From an uncultured archaeon (GTDB lineage Archaea > Thermoproteota > Nitrososphaeria_A > Caldarchaeales > Calditenuaceae): a DNA stretch of 35,130 nt. How positions within the stretch are numbered: the first letter of the stretch is position 1; each line of letters begins with the position of its first letter. This document shows, piece by piece, positions 8,186 to 15,557 of this stretch. The notes under the pieces were generated by a model. That model worked only from the letters and a program-made list of their open reading frames with translations, made no database searches and was not told where the DNA came from. The position numbers were made by a program, and so were the translations under genes. The DNA lies in the NCBI GenBank assembly GCA_937921685.1, contig CAKZUF010000028.1:1-35130 (forward strand). Reading direction: 5' to 3'.

Positions 8186-9459
8186 CCCATCTCACCACCC
8201 AAGCCTGCTAGACCCAATGCCTTCTTGACACTCTCTAACTCGTCCTTCCTAAATAGGAACAGTGGTGTATTCGGCTCCCTACCCTCCGGATGCTGTAGGG
8301 CATTGAAGATATATTCAAACTCTTCCGGTGAAATGTATTTTCCGCCGAGCCCTCCAATAACTGACATCAATATCTCGGGCCTGTTCCTCTGGTGATACAG
8401 TGCGCCGGCCACTTCTTGGTATATTATTCCCCCCATTCCAAGTGAGATGTTTTGGTCTAGAACGGCCACCGCCCTCCTATTCTTGAGGAGCTCGACTAGC
8501 TGGGTTGACGGGAATGGCCTGTACATGACTATCTTTACCAAGCCTGCGGGGACGCCCCTCTCTCTCAGCTTCAGCACCGCCCTCTTACCCATCGTCGTGA
8601 AGGAGTTACTCATTACAAGGACGTACTCGGCATCCTCGAGGCAGAATCCCTCGACAGGCTTGTGGAGCCTCCCCGTCAATTCCGCATAGCGTCTCGCCGC
8701 CTCATCGAAGACCTCAACAGCTCTTCTCATGGATTCGTGAATGTTGTGTTTAAAGTATGTGTAGATGTGTCCGCCTAACACTGATGCGCCTTTGACGACT
8801 GGTCTACTGGCTCTGAATGGGAGGGTGGGAGTGTAGGGTGGTAGAAAGTCCTTCACCGTTTCTTGACTTGGGAGGTTGACTGGTTCTCGGGTGAATGAGA
8901 GATAGAAGCCGTCCATATTCACAATTGAGGGGAGTCTCACCCTTCTATCCTCTGAGACGCGGTAGGCGAGCAGGATCAAGTCCAGCACATCCTGACAGGT
9001 CTCAGCGTGGAACTGTAGGAAGCCGCTGTCCCTCGCTGCTAATACGTCGTTGTGGTCGGGCTCAAGGGTCACGGGCGCTGCAACGCCCCGTGAGACATTA
9101 ACTAGGACTAGTGGGGCTCTCCATCCAGAGATATTATAAAGCATCTCGAAACCGTAGAAGAGTCCTTGACTAGATGTGGCTGTAAAGACCCTAGCGCCTG
9201 TCAGGGAGGCGGTGCCGGCGGCTGTGAGCATGGAGTGCTCTGACTCCAGCTGCACCAGCTTAGCCTTCATAACCCCCTCGCCTATCCATTTGGCGAGGGT
9301 CTCAATTATCTCGGTCTGCGGAGTTATAGGATATGCCGGTATATAGTCCACGTCCGCTAGACGGGCGGCCCAAGCGGCCGCCACGTTTCCCGTCAACATC
9401 TCAACCCTCATCATCTCGACAGCAGCCACGTTGCCCGCCATCACCTTGATATCACGCAT
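8182..9459 (-). CDS. porA: Pyruvate:ferredoxin oxidoreductase alpha subunit
   Basis: YIPAYPITPQTEIIE, LESEHSMLTAAGTASLTGARVFTATSSQGL, PDHNDVLAARDSGFLQFHAETCQDVLDLI; 4-nt overlap with porB. Confidence 0.88.
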   Translation of the reverse strand: MRDIKVMAGNVAAVEMMRVEMLTGNVAAAWAARLADVDYIPAYPITPQTEIIETLAKWIGEGVMKAKLVQLESEHSMLTAAGTASLTGARVFTATSSQGLFYGFEMLYNISGWRAPLVLVNVSRGVAAPVTLEPDHNDVLAARDSGFLQFHAETCQDVLDLILLAYRVSEDRRVRLPSIVNMDGFYLSFTREPVNLPSQETVKDFLPPYTPTLPFRASRPVVKGASVLGGHIYTYFKHNIHESMRRAVEVFDEAARRYAELTGRLHKPVEGFCLEDAEYVLVMSNSFTTMGKRAVLKLRERGVPAGLVKIVMYRPFPSTQLVELLKNRRAVAVLDQNISLGMGGIIYQEVAGALYHQRNRPEILMSVIGGLGGKYISPEEFEYIFNALQHPEGREPNTPLFLFRKDELESVKKALGLAGLGGEMG

Positions 9460-10375
9460 AGACCCTAACCTCCCTAACTGAATAAATGGCGCGCAGGGGG
9501 CACTCTCTCAAACATATCATGCAGCCCTTACAGTTGTCATAGTCTATAACCGCCTTATTATTCTCGTCCAGAGTTATGCACGAGTCGGGGCAGTAGACAA
9601 CGCACACCAAGCATCCAGTGCACTTCTGTGGGTCTACGATGGGCTTGAATATGCGCCAGTTTCCCGTCCGCCTTAGGGCCGAGTTTCCGAGATTAACTAT
9701 GTCTAGGTGGATGACTTCCTCATAGGAAACTGGCTCGTAATCTAGTGGGGATACCTCGCTGGTGATAGATCCGCTTTCCTGCGTATTTATCACTGGGGTG
9801 GATATTGCGTCGTAAACCTCTGCGGCCAGCTGAATGTTTTTCTCAACCAACTCATCCTTCAAGTCCAACTCAGCCAGCTCTTCGGCTGTTGCCTCTAGGA
9901 TGGATGATTTTGTGATTAGACCGGTTATTTTAGCAGCTGCTGCGGCGGCGGGTGAGCTGATTATAGGCTTGCCGAGGATCTCGAGAGCCCTACCCGTCAA
10001 ATCATAGGTTATGAAGAGCTTATCATCGTGGCCCTCTGGTGGTGGGAATTCAGACAGCGCGTTCACGAATACGGCCCCGCCTTTCTTAATGCCTTCCAGC
10101 GGCCGGGCCAACCAGTCATTCAGTAGAGTCTCATCCATCACAATCACAATGTCAGGGTCGAAGATGAACCCCCTCTCAGTAATCGGGGTGCTGGAGATCC
10201 GTGTGAACGATACGACGGGCGCCCCACGCCTCTCCGCCCCGTAAATTGGGGAGTCCTGGGCTATGAAGCCGTCGAGAAAGGCTGCGCGACCGAGGATGCG
10301 GCTGCTGGTTTTAACCCCTTGGCCGCCCCGGCCATGAAATCTGATTTTAAGCATGGGGCTCCATACCCCACACAC
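9452..10375 (-). CDS. porDG: Pyruvate:ferredoxin oxidoreductase, fused gamma-delta subunit (2x[4Fe-4S])
   Basis: MLKIRFHGRGGQGVKTSSRILG (gamma) plus C-terminal CTGCLVCVVYCP...CKGCMICLRECP ferredoxin motifs. True start is probably the ATG at 10354. Confidence 0.87.
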   Translation of the reverse strand: MCGVWSPMLKIRFHGRGGQGVKTSSRILGRAAFLDGFIAQDSPIYGAERRGAPVVSFTRISSTPITERGFIFDPDIVIVMDETLLNDWLARPLEGIKKGGAVFVNALSEFPPPEGHDDKLFITYDLTGRALEILGKPIISSPAAAAAAKITGLITKSSILEATAEELAELDLKDELVEKNIQLAAEVYDAISTPVINTQESGSITSEVSPLDYEPVSYEEVIHLDIVNLGNSALRRTGNWRIFKPIVDPQKCTGCLVCVVYCPDSCITLDENNKAVIDYDNCKGCMICLRECPLRAIYSVREVRVYA

Positions 10376-10394
10376 AGAAGATGGGTGGTGGGTC

Positions 10395-10402
10395 TTATAT
10401 AT
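10395..10402 (-). promoter_or_regulatory. Candidate TATA box of the por operon
   Basis: Minus-strand 'ATATATAA' about 25 nt upstream of a TSS that would give a very short leader to ATG 10354 or GTG 10375. Confidence 0.45.
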
Positions 10403-10475
10403 GTGCGCCCGGGCCCTAATATTAAGATATAAAATGAAAGAATTTATTTAAGAATTTGTTTTACACATGCTACCC

Positions 10476-10486
10476 ATTTAAAAATT
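10476..10486 (+). promoter_or_regulatory. Candidate TATA box of the ADP-forming acyl-CoA synthetase gene
   Basis: 'atttaaaaatt' about 38 nt upstream of the TTG start at 10519. Confidence 0.4.
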
Positions 10487-10518
10487 AGCTACGATGTTTT
10501 TCTAAAGAGTGGGCGCTG

Positions 10519-12639
10519 TTGCGTCGGGGTGAATTAGACACTTTTTTCAACCCTAGGTCTATAGCGGTTGTAGGTGTTTCCCGTCATCCGGACAAGATCG
10601 GCCGGGTGATTTATGATCGGCTGCTGAGCAGTAGGAGGCAGGGCGTTTTGAGGGCTGAGGTATACCCGGTTAACCCGGAGTTGAGTGAGCTCTATGGACA
10701 CCGCGTCTTTTCCAGCCTATCCGAGATAAATCAAGAAGTTGACCTGGTGGTTATAGCTGTTCCATCGTCACTGGTTCCTCAAACAGTATTGGAGGCTGGG
10801 GAAAAGGGTGTGAAGGCGGCCATAGTAGTGAGTGGCGGTTTCTCAGAGGTTGGGAATGACCAGTTAACAGAGAGTTTGAGAAGGGCCATTAAACAGTCGG
10901 GGGTCAGGGTTCTCGGACCGAACACGGTCGGAGTGATGGACGCATACACGGGTGTAAACACTTTTTTCACAAGGGAGGTCAAGGCCTTTTCAGATGGAAG
11001 GAATGCCCAGAGCTTTATTTTCCCTGGTAGGGGAAGTATAAGCATCGTATCCCAGAGCGGCGCTCTAGCCCACTATATTCTCGACACTCTCGGCGAGAGG
11101 GGGGCTGGCATACGGGCCGTGGCATGTGTTGGCAATCAAATAGATGTCAGCATACCTGAGCTTCTCTCCTATTTTGCGAATGACGCGTTGACGTCTGTCG
11201 TGGCGGTGTACGTCGAGGGTGTTGGAAATGGGAGAGAGTTGCTGAACAGGTTTCTGGAGCTACGGCGTAACGGGAAACAGGTAGTGGTTCTCAAGGCGGG
11301 TAGGACCTTAGCTGGGAAGAGAACAGCCTACACACATACGGCAAGCATGGTGGGCGAGTGGGAAACCCATATCGGGGCCTTTAAACAGGCCGGCGCGATA
11401 GTCGTTGACAATGTCAAGGAGTTGGCCGAGGTCTCTCTAGCCCTGAGCCTCCAGAAGCCTCCAAGGGGGCGCCGCCTAGCAATACTAACCAACGCGGGCG
11501 GCTTCTCCGTCATCGCATCCGACCTAGCCCAGGCAAGCGGCTTAGAGGTCATTCAACTGCCTGAAGACTCTGTCGAGAAAATGGAGCGGCTGAAGGGGGA
11601 GGGAAGGATCCCCCCGGTTGCCGTCACCACCAACCCAGTTGACCTCAGCGGCAGTGCAGACTCAGCCGCCTTTGAAGAGGCTTACAAAATTGTTTCTGAG
11701 AGCGGAGTGTTTGACATGCATCTCCTGATGCCTTTTCACGTTCCTCCCATGATGGATGAGAGGGTCGTGTCCAAGCTAGCAGAGGTAGCGAGAGCCTCGG
11801 GTGCGACGGTTGTAGGATGCGATACTGGAGACACTGAATGGTCTGTCACCATGAGGACCCTAATGGTCAAGAACGGGATACCAGCCTACAAAGACATGGA
11901 GGACGCAATCAGGGTACTGACACTTATCTCTGATGTCTTCACCCCTTCGAGGGAATCCTTCCCAGTCTACGAGGCAAGATCTAGCGAGGCCTTAGAACCT
12001 ATCGTCAGAGAAGATCTGCTAGAACTCGTCAGTAAACATGGAATTCAGGCCGCTAGAGAGGAAATTGTTTTCACGGAGGACGAGGCTGTGGAGGCTGCCG
12101 AGAGGATAGGATATCCAGTCGTCATGAAGATAGCTTCAGAGAAGATAGTCCACAAAACTGATGTGGGTGGCGTGCAGCTGGGAATAACCGATAGGGCGCA
12201 GGTATTGAGAGCGTTTAACAAGCTGACGAGTATAGCTGAGAAGCTGGGCGTGCGTGAGAGAGGAGTTGTTGTCCAAGAGACTGCTCAAGGAGTTGAATTG
12301 ATACTAGGGTCCAAGATCGATGAGACCTTCGGCCCGACCGTGACCATCGGCATAGGTGGTGTCCTAACAGAAGTGATTCGAGACTTCATCACACTCGTCT
12401 CACCAGTCCAAGAGGATGAGGCTGACTATATGCTAAACAGATTGAGGCTCTCAAAGCTTCTGGACGGTTTTAGAGGATATCCACCCGTGGATAGAGAAGC
12501 ATTACGAAAAACAATAGTCAACTTCTCTGAAATATTGGTTGAGAACCCATCTATTGCACAGCTCGAAATAAACCCTCTGATGGCCTACGGTGAGAGGATA
12601 GTCGCAGTAGACATAAGGGGATGGCGGCACAGGCCGTAG
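10519..12639 (+). CDS. ADP-forming acetate/acyl-CoA synthetase (fused alpha-beta, ACD family)
   Basis: CoA-binding N-terminus (NPRSIAVVGVSRHPDKIGRVI), AYTHTASMVGEWETH (catalytic His region), C-terminal ATP-grasp (YPVVMKIASEKIVHKTDVGGVQLGI). TTG start. Confidence 0.88.
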   Translation: MRRGELDTFFNPRSIAVVGVSRHPDKIGRVIYDRLLSSRRQGVLRAEVYPVNPELSELYGHRVFSSLSEINQEVDLVVIAVPSSLVPQTVLEAGEKGVKAAIVVSGGFSEVGNDQLTESLRRAIKQSGVRVLGPNTVGVMDAYTGVNTFFTREVKAFSDGRNAQSFIFPGRGSISIVSQSGALAHYILDTLGERGAGIRAVACVGNQIDVSIPELLSYFANDALTSVVAVYVEGVGNGRELLNRFLELRRNGKQVVVLKAGRTLAGKRTAYTHTASMVGEWETHIGAFKQAGAIVVDNVKELAEVSLALSLQKPPRGRRLAILTNAGGFSVIASDLAQASGLEVIQLPEDSVEKMERLKGEGRIPPVAVTTNPVDLSGSADSAAFEEAYKIVSESGVFDMHLLMPFHVPPMMDERVVSKLAEVARASGATVVGCDTGDTEWSVTMRTLMVKNGIPAYKDMEDAIRVLTLISDVFTPSRESFPVYEARSSEALEPIVREDLLELVSKHGIQAAREEIVFTEDEAVEAAERIGYPVVMKIASEKIVHKTDVGGVQLGITDRAQVLRAFNKLTSIAEKLGVRERGVVVQETAQGVELILGSKIDETFGPTVTIGIGGVLTEVIRDFITLVSPVQEDEADYMLNRLRLSKLLDGFRGYPPVDREALRKTIVNFSEILVENPSIAQLEINPLMAYGERIVAVDIRGWRHRP

Positions 12640-12869
12640 AGACACTTAGTCCTAGAGTTTTCAAGTATATTCGGAAATACTCTGAGTATTGGAGCCTAAT
12701 TTTAAGCAGATAAGTTCTTTTGTTTTCTCGCTCATTTCATAGGGAGAGGAAAGGATTGGGCGATTTTCGTTAAAATTTTTCTTACCAACAAACAACTCCT
12801 CCTGGGGGTGTTGCGGCTCTGTATATTTCTGAAAGATTTTTTTCTTAGCCTGTCGTTTAATAGCTCGGA

Positions 12870-13637
12870 TTGAGTGGCGCTGTAGCGTCCTATTTCTTCG
12901 AGAAGAAGAAGGTTGAGCAGGGGTCGCCGATTATTGAGGGGCTTCCAGAGGTCGGTCTGGTCGGTACTATCGTGACCTCCTACATCGCTGCGACGCTGAA
13001 GGGAGAAGCGGTAGGCCATATTGAGATTCCCGAGCTCCCTCCAATCGTGACTGTGTGGGAGTCGAGGATTATGGAGCCCTGCAGGTTTTATAGAGTCTCG
13101 CTGGAGTCGCGGCAGCTTCTCCTACTCTACTCCGATGTCCCTGTGCCGCCGAAGGGTATGTGGGGTATGGCTAACTCGATTGTCGAGATTGCTTCGACGA
13201 TCAAGTCGCCTATTATATCGGTTGGGGGGATTCCGGAGCCTGACAGGCTAGATATCGAGAAGCCCAAGGTCTATGTCCTATCTAACGACGAGGAGTTGAT
13301 GAGGATGGCCATGGCTACCGAGTATGTGCAGAAGCTCGAGAACGGCTATCTCACGGGCGTTAAGGCCGCGATACTGAAGAGCGCGGCTAGGAGGGACGTG
13401 AAGGTCCTCCTCGCACTTGTTCAGAGCCACCTAAACTACCCCGACCCAGGCGCGGCCGCCGAGGTTATAACATTCCTAAACAAGCTGCTGGGCGCGAAAA
13501 TCCCGGTGGACACTCTGCTGGAGCAGGCTGAGCAGCTGAAGATGCAGATGAGGGACTTGATGCGCAGGACTAGCGCAAACCTCGCGAGGATGCCGGTGGG
13601 CCTCCAGCTCGAGTCACCGCCCGGATACATCAGGTGA
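12870..13637 (+). CDS. PAC2 family (proteasome assembly chaperone-like) protein
   Basis: 'PIIEGLPEVGLVGTIVTSYIAATLKGEAVGHIEIPELPPI' and 'GYLTGVKAAILKSAARRDVKVLLALVQSHLNYPDPGAAAEVITFLNKLLG'. TTG start. Confidence 0.85.
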   Translation: MSGAVASYFFEKKKVEQGSPIIEGLPEVGLVGTIVTSYIAATLKGEAVGHIEIPELPPIVTVWESRIMEPCRFYRVSLESRQLLLLYSDVPVPPKGMWGMANSIVEIASTIKSPIISVGGIPEPDRLDIEKPKVYVLSNDEELMRMAMATEYVQKLENGYLTGVKAAILKSAARRDVKVLLALVQSHLNYPDPGAAAEVITFLNKLLGAKIPVDTLLEQAEQLKMQMRDLMRRTSANLARMPVGLQLESPPGYIR

Positions 13638-13643
13638 TGGAAA

Positions 13644-14063
13644 ATGTACCGGCGTAGAAGAAGTATCTTCGACATAATGAGGGAGATGGAGGCGGAGTTT
13701 GAGGAGGAGGTTGAGAGTATGCTGGCGCGGCTGAAGGAGTTGGAGCTTTCAAGCCGCTGTCTTGAGCCGTTCTACGAATTTCTCGAGGGGCCTGAGGAAT
13801 ATGTCTTAAGGGTGGATCTGCCGGGCGCCGATAGGGGTAGACTGGAGATAAGGGCGAGTGGCAGGCTTCTAAGAATCTATGCGCCCTGCAACTACTCCGT
13901 CCCGTATAGAGAGGGGGTTAGGACCTGCGCAACATGCTATAGGCTGGAGGTTGAGCTTCCAGGTGACGCCTCATGGGAGGGTGCGAGGCAGAGGTTCAGG
14001 GAGGGTGTTCTAGAGCTGCGGATCCCGAGGAAGGTCCGTGAATACCGCATAAAGATAGAATAG
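13644..14063 (+). CDS. Hsp20/alpha-crystallin family small heat shock protein
   Basis: 'EEYVLRVDLPGADRGRLEIRASGRLLRIYA...YRLEVELPGDASWEGARQRFREGVLELRIPRKV' follows the alpha-crystallin domain pattern; 6 nt after the PAC2 ORF. Confidence 0.8.
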   Translation: MYRRRRSIFDIMREMEAEFEEEVESMLARLKELELSSRCLEPFYEFLEGPEEYVLRVDLPGADRGRLEIRASGRLLRIYAPCNYSVPYREGVRTCATCYRLEVELPGDASWEGARQRFREGVLELRIPRKVREYRIKIE

Positions 14064-14066
14064 TTG

Positions 14067-14708
14067 TCAGATATGCTCCAGGCCGAGCGTGGCTAGGGCG
14101 GCTGCCACGGCCCCATTCTCTGCGTCGTGGAGACTCTCTGCGCCTGAGACTATGATGGCGTCGCCCTCCTCCGGCCTCATCTCCACCAGTATCTTGTTGG
14201 CGAATTCTGGGTGCTCGGCTGTCACATCGCTTATGCCCGGCATAAGTAGTCTATCCGAATGATAGACAAGAGTCATCGCCCCTTTCGCGCCTGCTCTGAT
14301 GGCAGCATCCCGCTGCTCCAGCCCCCTCCTCACAAGGTCGGCCGCGCCCCTAACAACTATCCCCACGCTAAACGGGTATGGCCAGGTATTTCGAATGTCG
14401 AGGGGTCTGGGTCTCCCTATCTTGGCCATGAGCTCAGAGTATAGGGCCTTAGCCGTCTCTGTGAGAAAGCACCCCGCCCTATCGGTCTCCACCAAGCCCT
14501 CCGCCTTCAGCCGGGATAGAAGAGTCCGGGTAACACCCTCTCCCAAGCCGAGAGCCTCAGCAAGCCTCTTCCTCCCTATCCCAGGGCTGTCAGCTATCAG
14601 GTAGACAGCCCTCACGACGTGGAAGTGGCTGAAGCTGGGCGGTGGCCCCGGCTGACCCTGACCCGAAGCCCTCCTGATTACCTCCAACACCCTCAACCGG
14701 CTCTGCAC
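14067..14708 (-). CDS. Winged-helix transcriptional regulator with C-terminal DUF4443-like domain
   Basis: N-terminal wHTH 'SPGIGRKRLAEALGLGEGVTRTLLSRLKAEGLVETDRAGCFLTETAKAL'; GTG start. Confidence 0.7.
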   Translation of the reverse strand: MQSRLRVLEVIRRASGQGQPGPPPSFSHFHVVRAVYLIADSPGIGRKRLAEALGLGEGVTRTLLSRLKAEGLVETDRAGCFLTETAKALYSELMAKIGRPRPLDIRNTWPYPFSVGIVVRGAADLVRRGLEQRDAAIRAGAKGAMTLVYHSDRLLMPGISDVTAEHPEFANKILVEMRPEEGDAIIVSGAESLHDAENGAVAAALATLGLEHI

Positions 14709-14753
14709 GAACCAGCACCTACCCGGAATAAATATTTGTGAATCAATTATATC

Positions 14754-14769
14754 ACCTGCCTTTACAGGT
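14754..14769. promoter_or_regulatory. Inverted repeat (ACCTG-N6-CAGGT), candidate operator in a divergent promoter
   Basis: acctg cctttacaggt read directly; lies between the divergent wHTH gene and the methyltransferase gene, just downstream of a TATA-like ATTATAT. Confidence 0.45.
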
Positions 14770-14781
14770 TATCACCCGCGG

Positions 14782-15519
14782 ATGCGTGGAAGAGAGAGCG
14801 GCGGCGGTCTGGGCGAGGATTGGGCTAGTGTGGTCAAGGCCATCGAGGCCTTGGGCCCGAGATACCCCGCCGTGAACCGTGTAATCTCGCTAGGACTGGA
14901 CCGGACGATCAGGATTCTTGGAATAAGGCTGTCTGGAGTGAACGGTGGAAGGGTGTTGGATGCTGGGGCCGGAGACGGCTCCCTCTCAGTCTTTATCCAG
15001 GAGGAGCTCGGTGAGCGGAGTGGCTTCCTAGTGATGCTCGACCCCTCGGAGAAGATGATCAGGCTGGCAAAGATGAGGGTGAAGCGGCCCAGCTCAGATG
15101 CCGTGATCGGTGTACTGGAGTATGCGCCATTCCGTCCCTCCTCTATCGGGTCCGCCTTCATGGCCTTTGCACTGAGAGATGTATTCAGCCTGCCCGCCTC
15201 TATCAAGAGGCTCGCCTCCATACTGAGTCCCGGCGGTGTCTTCACGGTGATCGACCTTGCTAAGCCAGATGGATCCCTCGCCAGAGTAGTTCTGAGCCTG
15301 TACTGGCGGGTAGTGGCCCCCTTCCTCGTGGCCTCCGCGTTCCTGAAATTGTGGAGGGAGATCCGCATGATCTATCCCACCTACCTCCTACTTCCCACGG
15401 AGTCGGAGCTGATTAGGAGGCTGACCAGATACTTCAGGCTGGTTAGGGTGCGTAGGATGCTTCTGGGAGGCGTACACATACTGGTGCTTAGGCGGCGGGA
15501 TGCTCGGGGAGGGGAATAG
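14782..15519 (+). CDS. Class I SAM-dependent methyltransferase (UbiE-like)
   Basis: 'VLDAGAGDGSLSVFIQEEL', 'MLDPSEKMIRLAKMR', 'LASILSPGGVFTVIDLAKPDG'. Confidence 0.8.
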   Translation: MRGRESGGGLGEDWASVVKAIEALGPRYPAVNRVISLGLDRTIRILGIRLSGVNGGRVLDAGAGDGSLSVFIQEELGERSGFLVMLDPSEKMIRLAKMRVKRPSSDAVIGVLEYAPFRPSSIGSAFMAFALRDVFSLPASIKRLASILSPGGVFTVIDLAKPDGSLARVVLSLYWRVVAPFLVASAFLKLWREIRMIYPTYLLLPTESELIRRLTRYFRLVRVRRMLLGGVHILVLRRRDARGGE

Positions 15520-15557
15520 GGATATAGCCGACTATTGGTAGGCCTTGACAGGGAATC

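Noticed and set aside
8182-9459. Possibility that the POR-like operon is an oxalate oxidoreductase because of the fused gamma-delta subunit
   Set aside because: The alpha subunit retains YPITPQT rather than the Arg-substituted motif I recall for oxalate oxidoreductase, and the beta subunit is typical of PorB.
12732-13019. 95-aa minus-strand ORF and a small hairpin-like sequence near 12790
   Set aside because: ORF overlaps the PAC2 start region in antisense; hairpin arms (CAAC/GTTG with mismatch) are too weak to call a terminator or ncRNA.
14772-15368. 198-aa minus-strand ORF
   Set aside because: Antisense to the methyltransferase gene, Ser/Pro/Arg-rich shadow with no domain.
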